Below are positions 1 to 7,547 of a DNA stretch of 44,946 nucleotides, piece by piece. Below the pieces are notes generated by a model, which saw only the letters and a program-made list of their open reading frames with translations, made no database searches and was not told where the DNA came from. The stretch's first letter is position 1. Every line of letters begins with the position of its first letter. A program made the position numbers and the translations under genes. Source of the stretch: an uncultured Erysipelotrichaceae bacterium (GTDB lineage Bacteria > Bacillota_I > Bacilli_A > Erysipelotrichales > Erysipelotrichaceae); assembly GCA_902778375.1 (NCBI GenBank), contig CACYXJ010000011.1, positions 1 to 44,946 on the forward strand, in the 5' to 3' direction.

Positions 1-68
1 TTAAATAAATTCTCCGCATCGCTTTCTTCCCACGGTCGGAGGATCAATCTTTTCGTTTCAAGTATCAT
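1..68 (-). CDS. GNAT family N-acetyltransferase, N-terminal fragment (partial)
   Basis: The minus strand opens with ATG at 68 and reads into the window edge. The 22 visible residues contain the ETKRLILRPW start typical of RimJ/RimL-type GNAT acetyltransferases, which transfer acetyl from acetyl-CoA to an amine or an N-terminus. An AGAGAGGT ribosome-binding site lies just upstream. Only the first beta strand of the fold is visible, so the substrate cannot be inferred. Confidence 0.7.
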   Translation of the reverse strand, partial: MILETKRLILRPWEESDAENLF

Positions 69-429
69 GGCATACCTCTCTTACCAACGGCATCTCTGCG
101 AAACTGGAATTTGTCATACTGACTTAATCAAACCATTTTCCCAAAAGGCTTCAAAAGTGTTTGCCACTCCGCTTTTCAAATTTACATATATAAAGGTTTT
201 GTCGCAGTGATTTATTGCTGATTTATGGTATTCACAAAAGAACAGCCAAAACTGTTCCTTTGTGATCAAACACGGAGAAGTATATCTGGAATGAACCAGA
301 TGTAATTGACAACTGTTTGTCTGTCGTGGAAGATAAATATGGTACACACGAAAACCACAGACTGATATTCCAAGAATCAGTATGTATATCCTTTGATCTG
401 CGGGTCGGAAAGAATGATGGGAGGAAAAA
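69..429. other. Intergenic region with a probable gene remnant and precursor upstream region
   Basis: This 361-base stretch holds no intact gene that I can support. Its left half carries a minus-strand coding-like remnant (listed separately). Its right half should hold the promoter of the precursor gene at 430. A TTGACA hexamer occurs at 306-311, but the best -10 candidate (near 332-340, AT-rich) has non-ideal spacing, so I do not call a promoter. The strong ribosome-binding site GGGAGGAAAAA directly precedes the start at 430. Confidence 0.5.
114..266 (-). pseudogene. Probable C-terminal remnant of an unidentified gene
   Basis: Read on the minus strand, this segment encodes about 50 residues ending at a TGA at 114-116, with protein-like composition (ITKEQFWLFF near the start, TFEAFWENGL near the end). 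The frame continues upstream but soon becomes the antisense of the precursor gene, and no start codon with a ribosome-binding site is seen. Codon choice is more AT-rich than in neighbouring genes. I read it as the decayed tail of a gene whose family I do not recognise. It could also be chance open sequence. Confidence 0.3.
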
Positions 430-885
430 ATGATGAAAATTGAGAATCTGGAACGCGCACTGGAAGTACTTGGTGAAAGAGCGTCCGAAAAAAAGGAAGC
501 TGTCAGGAAAATGATCGAAGCCGGTGTGCCGGAAAAGGAATTTGTTGAAAAACTCGGCATCGATGATGAAAAACTGGTAAAAAGATTCCTCAGAATACTG
601 CATGATCTCGAGGAGAAAGATGTCTTCAGCCAGGAACTTTCCAAAGAAGAACTTGCTCAGGTCGCAGGCGGAGCGTCCCTGGAGGAGACACCGTGCTTAC
701 AGAGTTTTAACCGTTATTTATACAAAGGCTGCGATACAAACTGGGCTCGTCCAATTGATATTCCGAAATTCCCGAACTGCGCAGCTACCGTTGAGGATGG
801 CAGCTTTTGCATGTCAGCTGACGCGTGCTTTGAACAGGCAGTTATGTATGGCCCGATGCGCAACTGCACCAAAGCGTGGAAATAA
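430..885 (+). CDS. RiPP precursor peptide, double-glycine leader with six-Cys core
   Basis: A 151-residue precursor. Residues 1-81 form a charged, helical leader ending in ELSKEELAQVAGG, the classic double-glycine cleavage signal recognised by C39-type peptidases. The predicted 70-residue core has six cysteines (89, 101, 117, 127, 133, 146) and the motif CAATVEDGSFC. The same motif recurs in the orphan precursor at 32654-33076. GGGAGG lies just ahead of the start, and an adjacent second ATG (433) is an alternative. A terminator follows at 939-966, then a radical SAM/SPASM gene at 1126, so the peptide is most likely modified at its cysteines or neighbouring residues, for example by thioether formation. 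It resembles clostridial Cys-rich bacteriocin/radical SAM pairs (CLI_3235-like, from memory). The mature structure and activity are unknown. Confidence 0.8.
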   Translation: MMKIENLERALEVLGERASEKKEAVRKMIEAGVPEKEFVEKLGIDDEKLVKRFLRILHDLEEKDVFSQELSKEELAQVAGGASLEETPCLQSFNRYLYKGCDTNWARPIDIPKFPNCAATVEDGSFCMSADACFEQAVMYGPMRNCTKAWK

Positions 886-938
886 TCATATTTCAGTACG
901 CTGAAAGCACATCTTTGTGCTGATCAATGAAACAAAGC

Positions 939-966
939 AGAAGGGCAGATATCTGTCCTTCTTTTC
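939..966 (+). terminator. Intrinsic terminator after the precursor gene
   Basis: AGAAGG and CCTTCT arms enclose a CAGATATCTG inner stem, followed by CTTTTCATTT. It lies between the precursor and the maturase. It would keep precursor transcripts abundant and separate from the enzyme gene, which has its own -10 element. Confidence 0.75.
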
Positions 967-1020
967 ATTTGTCTTTATACCGGGTGGGAAATTGATTTTA
1001 TAAAACATGGGAGTACTCTG

Positions 1021-1026
1021 TATAAT
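1021..1026 (+). promoter_or_regulatory. -10 element of the radical SAM gene
   Basis: A perfect TATAAT preceded directly by TG, about 100 bases ahead of the start at 1126 and downstream of the terminator at 939-966. No strong -35 at 17-base spacing is evident. Confidence 0.5.
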
Positions 1027-1125
1027 TAACGGTGGATGTGCAGGAAGATGATACCGGGAGAAATATCCTCGCTGCAATAACTGAACAGCAAGAAGTGACT
1101 GCTGTTGAAACGGAGGAAGTATAAG

Positions 1126-2574
1126 ATGACGTATTACATTCTCAATAAAGGTTTCGAATTACGGGGCTGGGATGGTCTGCCGTTTGGATTGCGGTATCCC
1201 AATCCGCACTATACAGATTTTTTTGAAAAGGAAGATTACCGGGTTGTCTATGCTCTGGATGGCCGCCATGATATCGATGAAGAGAAACTCACCGAGCGTC
1301 AGAAGGCTTTGCTGGATCATCTGAAGAAGATGGAGATTGCTCTTGCAGCCACTGGTGAGGAGCGGCTTGAACCGCATCAGGAATATAAAAAGTATCCCGG
1401 TATGTACAAGAAATCGGTGCAGTGGTCCATCACCGGCCGCTGCAACTATAACTGCCGGCACTGTTTCATGAGCGCGCCGGATTACAAAGGGGAAGATCTG
1501 ACCTTGGAACAGTGTAACCGGATCCTTGATCAGCTGGTGGAAAACGGCATCATGGGCGTTGCGATCACCGGCGGTGAACCGTTTGTGAATCCTCATTTCT
1601 ATGAGATTCTCGACGGCATGAAAGAGCGCGGTCTGCATCTGGATACACTGTACTCCAACGGAAAGATGATCGATGACCATCTTCTCGACGAACTGGAAAA
1701 GCGGGATATGCGTCCGGCCTTCCATATCAGTTTTGACGGCGTTCGCTGGCATGACTGGCTGCGCGGCATCGACGGTGCGGAAGAAGATACAGTAAGGGCG
1801 TTTAAATTATTGCGGGAAAGAGGATATCAGACAAGTTCCTCCATGTGTCTGCACAAACACAATATCGGTGACCTCAGAGAGAATATCAATTTCCTTGCTT
1901 CCCTCGGTCTTGTGCATGTCAAGCTCAACGTCGTCACGCCGAGCGGCCGGTGGAAGAACGAGACAGAACACTTCCTTACCCAGGATGAAGCCAACCAGGC
2001 AATCATCGACTATCTTCCGTATTACTTCGAAGACGGTATGCCGGTATCCGTGCAGCTGTGCACGTTCCTCGACATCAATAAAGAAGACGGATTCATGCGG
2101 GTGCCGAGCCAGAAATACAGCGGCCGTGAAGGTGCTGAAAAAGAAATGGCCTGCGGTGTTGTCAAAACCAGCATGTACATCAGTCCCCAGGGAAAAGTCC
2201 TGCCCTGTATGACACTGGGCGGAACAGCAATCGATCCGCAGTTTGAATCTGTTCTCGATACGGATCTCAGCAAAATACTGAAGGCATCCCATTACCGTGA
2301 TATCTGCAATGTGAAGATGGGAGACTGCATCCGGCATAATGAAAAGTGCCGTGACTGCAAGTACCGTCTCAAATGCGGTGCCGGCTGCCGGGCATGCGGC
2401 TGCGGTGAAACAGGTACGGATTATATGGCGATCGATGAGGAATGCTGCAATTTCTACCTGAACGGCTGGTATGAAAAAGCTCTGGAAATGATCGAAAAGT
2501 ACAAGGACAGACTCCCGAAGAAACAGAACAGACAGCAGGGGAAAGAAAGAGAAGGCGAGGATACGATCTGCTGA
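1126..2574 (+). CDS. Radical SAM/SPASM peptide maturase
   Basis: A 482-residue enzyme. The start at 1126 is chosen because GGAGGAAG sits directly upstream; an in-frame ATG at 1105 has no such site. Cys106, Cys110 and Cys113 (CNYNCRHC) form the CX3CX2C cluster of radical SAM enzymes, and TGGEP follows about 40 residues later for SAM binding. The N-terminal ~95 residues may hold a leader-recognition domain, as in many RiPP maturases. The C-terminal third has the SPASM cysteine pattern, with a CGVV segment, an LPCM segment and a final Cys-dense stretch around CRDCKYRLKCGAGC, expected to bind two auxiliary iron-sulfur clusters. The family generates a 5'-deoxyadenosyl radical to crosslink or otherwise modify residues of a peptide. 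The adjacent Cys-rich precursor is the obvious substrate, and the related orphan at 32654-33076 is a candidate trans substrate. Confidence 0.88.
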   Translation: MTYYILNKGFELRGWDGLPFGLRYPNPHYTDFFEKEDYRVVYALDGRHDIDEEKLTERQKALLDHLKKMEIALAATGEERLEPHQEYKKYPGMYKKSVQWSITGRCNYNCRHCFMSAPDYKGEDLTLEQCNRILDQLVENGIMGVAITGGEPFVNPHFYEILDGMKERGLHLDTLYSNGKMIDDHLLDELEKRDMRPAFHISFDGVRWHDWLRGIDGAEEDTVRAFKLLRERGYQTSSSMCLHKHNIGDLRENINFLASLGLVHVKLNVVTPSGRWKNETEHFLTQDEANQAIIDYLPYYFEDGMPVSVQLCTFLDINKEDGFMRVPSQKYSGREGAEKEMACGVVKTSMYISPQGKVLPCMTLGGTAIDPQFESVLDTDLSKILKASHYRDICNVKMGDCIRHNEKCRDCKYRLKCGAGCRACGCGETGTDYMAIDEECCNFYLNGWYEKALEMIEKYKDRLPKKQNRQQGKEREGEDTIC

Positions 2575-2611
2575 TCATCATCTGCTATTCTTAAGTCTCA
2601 TTGTATGAAAG

Positions 2612-2637
2612 AAGGAATCGCAATGATTCCTTTTTCT
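2612..2637 (+). terminator. Intrinsic terminator after the radical SAM gene
   Basis: GGAATC and GATTCC arms with a five-base loop, followed by TTTTTC. Confidence 0.8.
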
Positions 2638-2647
2638 ATGGCAGTTC

Positions 2648-2680
2648 TGCTAACATTGTTATTAGAGAATAACAGGAGGT
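2648..2680 (+). promoter_or_regulatory. Promoter-proximal dyad of the serine hydrolase gene
   Basis: A TGC-TAACAT extended -10-like element (2648-2656) is followed by the inverted repeat TGTTATT / AATAACA (2657-2663 and 2668-2674). The AGGAGGT ribosome-binding site starts at the last base of the repeat. The dyad is placed where a regulator or a small 5' hairpin could limit expression. Confidence 0.35.
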
Positions 2681-2687
2681 ATCAGCT

Positions 2688-3677
2688 ATGTTATTGCCGG
2701 CAAATGCTCTTGTCGAAATGGATAAACTGTACCATAAAAGAAACCACGTGGAACTGACGATCGGTATTCTGAAAGACGGAACAACCGACGTCCTGTTTTT
2801 CGGCCCCGACCGCAAGGCGAAGAAGGACGGGTCTCTGATCTATCCGGTAGGTTCGATCTGCAAACCGTTCACTGCTTCGCTGGCCGCCAAATACGTATCG
2901 GAGGGAAAACTGGATCTCGATGCACCGCTCTCCGCATATATCAAAGATCTTCCCGACCAGTATTATCCAAGTCTCCGCAAGCTTGCCACCCACACTTCCG
3001 GCTACAAGACACAGCCGTATACACTCTTAACGAGTCTGCCGTTTTTCATCCGGATGAACCAGGAAGACGGCCTGTTTCATACCAATCCGTTCCGCGGCTA
3101 TCCGGATGAAGAGGGGATGATGAAGATTCTCAGGGAAACTCATCTCAAGGATAAGGAATATCCGTTTGTCTACTCCAACTTCGGTATGAGCGTCCTGGGC
3201 TATATTGTCGGTCAGATCGGCGGCAAGGGCTTCTGGGACACGCTGCAGGAATATATCAGGGATGATCTGAAGCTGAAGAATACCTTCCTTGGCAACGTTG
3301 AACTGACGGGCTATGACCATAAGGAAAATCCCTGCCGCTGCTGGCAATGGGAAAAAGAAGATATCATTGCCCCGGCCGGAGCCTTGAACTCCAGCGTCGA
3401 CGATCTTCTGAAATTTGCCAGAATCAACCTGGATGGCAGCCGTCCCTATCTGAACATGTGCCATACCTACCAGGCACCGCTGGACAGCCAGTCGGACAGC
3501 GGCCTTGCCTGGCGGCTGGATAAAACCATGCCGATTTCCTGGCACACCGGATCTGCCGGCGCGTTCCAGGCCTGGCTGGGAATGAACCGGGAAACAAATA
3601 CGGCAGTTGCGGTTGCTGTCAACTACGGACTGGTCAACGCCGAGGAACTCGGCTTTGCCATTCTGCGTAATCTGTAA
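2688..3677 (+). CDS. Serine hydrolase of the beta-lactamase / class C PBP-like family
   Basis: A 329-residue protein with the three family motifs in order: SICK (Ser56 nucleophile and Lys59), YSN (Tyr162, Asn164) and HTG in SWHTGSAG near residue 286. The fold is shared by class C beta-lactamases, D-Ala-D-Ala carboxypeptidases and esterases (pfam00144 type). No signal peptide is visible: the N-terminus is MLLPANALVE and polar. It is therefore probably cytoplasmic, and an esterase or peptidase role is more likely than cell-wall work. AGGAGGT precedes the ATG. It stands alone between two terminator or promoter regions, and its substrate cannot be read from the sequence. Confidence 0.82.
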   Translation: MLLPANALVEMDKLYHKRNHVELTIGILKDGTTDVLFFGPDRKAKKDGSLIYPVGSICKPFTASLAAKYVSEGKLDLDAPLSAYIKDLPDQYYPSLRKLATHTSGYKTQPYTLLTSLPFFIRMNQEDGLFHTNPFRGYPDEEGMMKILRETHLKDKEYPFVYSNFGMSVLGYIVGQIGGKGFWDTLQEYIRDDLKLKNTFLGNVELTGYDHKENPCRCWQWEKEDIIAPAGALNSSVDDLLKFARINLDGSRPYLNMCHTYQAPLDSQSDSGLAWRLDKTMPISWHTGSAGAFQAWLGMNRETNTAVAVAVNYGLVNAEELGFAILRNL

Positions 3678-3720
3678 GTGAAAACCAGCCGTACCTGAAT
3701 CCTTCAGAGAACAGCAGGCG

Positions 3721-3729
3721 TGCTATAAT
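3721..3729 (+). promoter_or_regulatory. Extended -10 promoter
   Basis: TGC followed by TATAAT, 25 bases before the start of the membrane protein gene at 3754. The ribosome-binding site AACAGGAG lies between them. Confidence 0.65.
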
Positions 3730-3753
3730 GATAAGCAAGGAACAGGAGCACTT

Positions 3754-4347
3754 ATGTCGGAAACTGAAACGAAAAAAAAGGAAACAGGAAATATATTTTT
3801 TGTCATAGCCGCCGGTATGCTTCTTTTTCTGTTCAGTGTATTAACTTCCGCGGATCATGATGTCAGGGTCTATCCTGTTGCCGGACTGATCGGACTGGTG
3901 TTTCTTTATTTCGGTCTGATGCATTACAGCAGATATGGAAAAAAGATCATTGTTCTGAAAGTGCTGACAATACTTGCGGCAATGATGATGGTTTCAATCT
4001 TTGTGATGAGGATGATCGGTAAGGAGGTCGTCATCCTGAACTATATGCTTCAGTTGTATCAATATGCGTATTTATATCTTTACGCTTCACTGGTTGAAGC
4101 AATTGCCGCCAATTATGGCTCAGAGATAGAGATTTCCATTCATGTCACGAAGACTCTCTGCATTACAACGGCAGTTCTCGCCCAGATCACACCGCCCCTT
4201 GTTGCCGGTTTTTCACGTATCAGCTCGATGATATTGGCGGTAATCATGATCATCCTTTTCTGGATCACGGTGTTGCGGATGATCATGCATATCCTGCTCA
4301 TGAAAGTGGTTGTGAAAAAAGGAACAGAAACGCTCACGACAGTTTAA
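3754..4347 (+). CDS. Predicted multi-pass membrane protein, unknown family
   Basis: A 197-residue protein with about five to six hydrophobic segments (roughly residues 11-28, 34-52, 61-86, 92-113, 127-148 and 152-176) and charged ends rich in Lys and Thr. I recognise no family motif. It has its own extended -10 promoter and a strong terminator, so it appears monocistronic. A transport or sensing role is possible but unsupported. Confidence 0.7.
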   Translation: MSETETKKKETGNIFFVIAAGMLLFLFSVLTSADHDVRVYPVAGLIGLVFLYFGLMHYSRYGKKIIVLKVLTILAAMMMVSIFVMRMIGKEVVILNYMLQLYQYAYLYLYASLVEAIAANYGSEIEISIHVTKTLCITTAVLAQITPPLVAGFSRISSMILAVIMIILFWITVLRMIMHILLMKVVVKKGTETLTTV

Positions 4348-4358
4348 GAAAGAATAAG

Positions 4359-4382
4359 AAAACGGCAGGCCTGCCGTTTTTT
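4359..4382. terminator. Bidirectional terminator between convergent genes
   Basis: A palindromic stem AACGGCAG / CTGCCGTT flanked by A-rich sequence on the left and T-rich sequence on the right. It serves the + gene ending at 4347 and the - gene ending at 4382. Confidence 0.85.
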
Positions 4383-5521
4383 CAGTTCATGATTGCCGCC
4401 TTAAGCGCTTCGAGTTCCATATCGCTCATGCCGCCTTCCTTCAGGTATGTTTCAGCATAAGGCGCCAGGTCAGCTGTCTGAAGATCAACGCGTTCATCCC
4501 TGACCAGATAATGAAGCAGTTCCGTAAAACTTTCGTCGATGACGATTTTATATTTCTCCGGTTCGTTGTGCGGTGAGATGTGATAGAAGTTGTCATATGT
4601 CAGCATGTAGTCATCCAGCATCTCTTCGTATGTGGCTCCTGCAAGCATCTCCAGGAGCAGGCATACAAACCCAGTCCTGTCCTTGCCCAGTGAGCAGTGG
4701 AAGAGGTATGGACCTTCTTCCTTGCTGACGGTGCGCATGACTTCGGCGATTTTGTGTTTGATTTCATCGGTGCCGTAGCGGGTGTTGATCACCGGCAGCA
4801 GGATTTTGCCGTTTTCATAAAGATTCATGAAATAAGCGGAAGGCGATGAATCCTGGATGTGTTGCTGCAGGGATTCTTCCGTGTCCGACATATTGACGAT
4901 CAGTTTGATGCCGTTTTTTTCGAGCAGGGCATCGGCATATGCTGCCCGGCCATAGGTATTGTCGCAAGGGGAAGAAGAGCGGAAGATCAGGTTTTCCTTC
5001 AGTCTGCCGCCGCTGATACTGCGGAAATTGGCAAAGATCTCGTCACTGTCGTACTCGCTCCTGTCAGTTGTCTGATGGACGTCCCGGGCATCCTGGATGG
5101 CAGAGTATCTTCCGACTTCGTTCAGGCTGATGGAAGCGGTGTCGGATTCTGTCAGTCCGGCATCATCCCAGAAATCCTCGCCATTGTATACGGCGACCTT
5201 GATATACGGGTAACCGGGATAGCCTACCAGCAGCATCTCTTCCTCACCGACGTAATAGCCGCTGTAAAAGGGAAGACTTTCCAGGACATAGCCATTGGAG
5301 AATTCCACCCGCACACTGTCGCCGAAACGGTAGCCGAGGTCAAGAAAATCACTGATCGTGATTTTGATATAGCAGCCGCCGAATTCTGTTTCGTGTTCGA
5401 TCGGAACGTTTTCAAGATCCATGGACCGGTCATTGTCCGCACAGCCGCCGACAGAAAAAACAATGACGGCAAGGATCAGCAGGATTTTCAGTCTGAGAGT
5501 ACGCATTTTTTGGGTTTCCAT
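4382..5521 (-). CDS. Lipoprotein tyrosine-phosphatase-like protein
   Basis: A 379-residue protein. The start at 5521 is preferred because AAGGTGAG precedes it. A hydrophobic signal segment ends in a lipobox (VFSVGGC), so it is probably anchored to the outer face of the membrane. The C-terminal half carries HCSLGKDRTG (Cys276 as nucleophile), the P-loop of the bacterial Y_phosphatase3 family of tyrosine/serine and lipid phosphatases. An earlier segment, IFRSSSP, fits the N-terminal family signature. The N-terminal ~130 residues after the lipobox are beta-rich and resemble the extra domain seen in some secreted members. An extracellular phosphatase could act on phosphorylated host or environmental substrates. 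The gene diverges from glgA and is convergent with the gene at 3754. Confidence 0.82.
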   Translation of the reverse strand: METQKMRTLRLKILLILAVIVFSVGGCADNDRSMDLENVPIEHETEFGGCYIKITISDFLDLGYRFGDSVRVEFSNGYVLESLPFYSGYYVGEEEMLLVGYPGYPYIKVAVYNGEDFWDDAGLTESDTASISLNEVGRYSAIQDARDVHQTTDRSEYDSDEIFANFRSISGGRLKENLIFRSSSPCDNTYGRAAYADALLEKNGIKLIVNMSDTEESLQQHIQDSSPSAYFMNLYENGKILLPVINTRYGTDEIKHKIAEVMRTVSKEEGPYLFHCSLGKDRTGFVCLLLEMLAGATYEEMLDDYMLTYDNFYHISPHNEPEKYKIVIDESFTELLHYLVRDERVDLQTADLAPYAETYLKEGGMSDMELEALKAAIMN

Positions 5522-5590
5522 TCTCACCTTACTACGCAAAACTGTTTTCGCAAAGCCTGATTTTGAAAAAAGGAATTCGTTATTTTACGC

Positions 5591-5596
5591 TATAAT
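5591..5596 (+). promoter_or_regulatory. -10 element of glgA
   Basis: A perfect TATAAT 62 bases upstream of the glgA start, in the divergent region shared with the phosphatase gene. The leader between it and the start includes GAGCGGGAGAAGACA with the ribosome-binding site. Confidence 0.55.
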
Positions 5597-5657
5597 GTTA
5601 GAAGTACGGTGTTCCTGCTGAAGAGAACACAGCTCACAATCTGAGCGGGAGAAGACA

Positions 5658-7484
5658 ATGAAAATTCTGTTTGTAACGAGTGAATGCGCGCCGTATTCAA
5701 AGTCAGGCGGACTTGCGGATGTTGCTTTTTCGCTGCCTCCGGCACTGAAAGCCGCAGGCAACAAGATGGCGATCGTCACCCCTTACTACAAATGCGTAAG
5801 GGACCGTTTCGCTGATGAAATCGAATTTGTCAGCAGCACTTCGGTCAGACTCGGCAATGCCGAGCTGTACTGTGGTCTGCTGAAGGGAAAACTGAACGGT
5901 GTTCCGGTATGGTTCATTGATAACCAGGATCTGTTCAACCGTGACAAACTGTACGGATATGACGATGACAAGTTCCGTTTTGCCTGGTTCTCGAAGGCAG
6001 TCGTCGACGTGCTGGACCAGATGGAATTCGTGCCGGAGATCCTGCACTGCAACGACTGGGAAACAGCTCTCTGCGTACTTTATCTGAAAGACAAGATGGC
6101 GGAAAGAACGGACTACCGCACGATCCGCACGGTCTACACAATTCACAACATCGCCTATCAGGGACAGTTCGGCGCCAACGAACTGGGTGACACGTTCGCC
6201 CTGAATCCGGGATGGTATGACGCGGCTCTCGGCTATGAATTTGACGGCAGACACGATGTCAACCTGATGAAAGGCGCGATGTTGATGGCGGACGCCGTAT
6301 CCACCGTTTCGCCGACCTATGCCCGCGAACTGCACACGCCGCAGTTCGGCAAAGGCCTGGAAGGAGTATGCGACATGATCGAATCGAAGATGTACGGCAT
6401 TCTCAACGGTATCGATCCGGCTCACTACGACCCCGGTATCGACCCCCGTATTCCCGCCAATTTCACCGCAGCCGACAAGTCCGGCAAGGAAGAATGCAAG
6501 GCATATATCCAGGAAACATTCGGCCTAAGGAAAGAAGAACATTGGCCGCTGTTCGCGGTTGTCGCAAGACTGGTCGAACAGAAGGGTATCGAACTGATCC
6601 GCCAGATCCTGCCGGAACTGATGAAAAAAGGACTGCAGCTGGTCATCTTCGGTCAGGGCGATCAGAAATATGTCGATTATTTCAATTACTGCAAAGAACA
6701 GTATCCCGGCCAGCTGGGCTTCTCCGACCAGTATACGGAGGAAATGGCAGCCAAAGTCTTCGCCGGTGCCGATTTCTATCTGATGCCTTCAGCCTTCGAG
6801 CCGTGCGGCCTTTCGCAGATGATGGCGATGCGCTACGGCACTGTGCCGATCGTCCATGAAACCGGCGGTCTGAAGGATACGGTACGGCCGTATTCCGACT
6901 TCGACGGCATCGGTGACGGCTTCTCCTTCAGCGGCTATACCGCAAAATCGCTGATGCTGGCAATCGACGACGCCATCAAGGTCTACTTTGCGGAACGCGA
7001 TGTCTTCGATAAAATCGTCGACCGCTGCATGCGCAAGGATTTCTCATGGAAGAAATCCGCCCGTACCTATATGAAGATGTACTCTGATATCTGCGGTTTC
7101 GGATCAGATCCCAACGTGACTTTCCAGGATGCTTTCGAAGCGCTGAAGATCGTCTATACCGAACAGAGAAAAAACCGCGATGTCTTCCTGGCAATGCAGC
7201 CCGAGGATTATCAGACGGTCATTCAGGTACGGATCGAAGGACCGGGCGAAGGAACTTTCTATCTCAAATTCACCCGCGACGGCATGGAGATGGAACCGTA
7301 CAGCTACAACGGGGCAGATGTCGAAATCACCACGACATTCGACAATCTCTACAACATCGCAATAGGCACCACCGGTACCAGCCGCCTGTTTGTCAACGGG
7401 CAGATGAAAATCGAAGGAAACATTTCAAAGGCCTTCGAACTGCGTTACCTGATCGGTACACACGAACGTAAAAAGAGGAAATAA
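5658..7484 (+). CDS. glgA: Glycogen synthase with C-terminal SCP2-like extension
   Basis: A 608-residue protein. Residues 1 to about 480 are a standard ADP-glucose-type GT5 glycogen synthase: KSGGLADV (residues 15-22, nucleotide-sugar binding), HNIAYQG, NGIDP, ARLVEQKG, and the FEPCGLSQMMAMRYG block with catalytic Glu381. It would extend alpha-1,4-glucan from ADP-glucose. Family members are usually near 480 residues. Here about 125 residues follow, and residues ~517-600 read like an SCP2 sterol-carrier domain (an FYLKFTRDG strand, DVEITTTFDNL, then GQMKIEGNISKAFEL). That fusion is unusual. No other glycogen gene (glgB, glgC, glgD, glgP) is nearby. An upstream -10 at 5591 and a downstream terminator make it monocistronic. 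Confidence 0.92.
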   Translation: MKILFVTSECAPYSKSGGLADVAFSLPPALKAAGNKMAIVTPYYKCVRDRFADEIEFVSSTSVRLGNAELYCGLLKGKLNGVPVWFIDNQDLFNRDKLYGYDDDKFRFAWFSKAVVDVLDQMEFVPEILHCNDWETALCVLYLKDKMAERTDYRTIRTVYTIHNIAYQGQFGANELGDTFALNPGWYDAALGYEFDGRHDVNLMKGAMLMADAVSTVSPTYARELHTPQFGKGLEGVCDMIESKMYGILNGIDPAHYDPGIDPRIPANFTAADKSGKEECKAYIQETFGLRKEEHWPLFAVVARLVEQKGIELIRQILPELMKKGLQLVIFGQGDQKYVDYFNYCKEQYPGQLGFSDQYTEEMAAKVFAGADFYLMPSAFEPCGLSQMMAMRYGTVPIVHETGGLKDTVRPYSDFDGIGDGFSFSGYTAKSLMLAIDDAIKVYFAERDVFDKIVDRCMRKDFSWKKSARTYMKMYSDICGFGSDPNVTFQDAFEALKIVYTEQRKNRDVFLAMQPEDYQTVIQVRIEGPGEGTFYLKFTRDGMEMEPYSYNGADVEITTTFDNLYNIAIGTTGTSRLFVNGQMKIEGNISKAFELRYLIGTHERKKRK

Positions 7485-7487
7485 GCA

Positions 7488-7520
7488 AAGAAAACAGATG
7501 CATTGTCATCTGTTTTTCTT
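7488..7520 (+). terminator. Intrinsic terminator after glgA
   Basis: AAAACAGATG and CATCTGTTTT arms followed by TCTTT. The hairpin begins just after the glgA stop codon. Confidence 0.75.
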
Positions 7521-7547
7521 TATGATGGAAAACAGGAGAATGCAGCT

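Noticed and set aside
306..340. TTGACA with an AT-rich downstream stretch ahead of the precursor gene
   Set aside because: No -10 hexamer at acceptable spacing; listed only in the intergenic note.
1032..1124. A 30-codon GTG-initiated frame between the RiPP precursor and maturase
   Set aside because: No ribosome-binding site and the frame may be fortuitous; noted only as a possible leader peptide.
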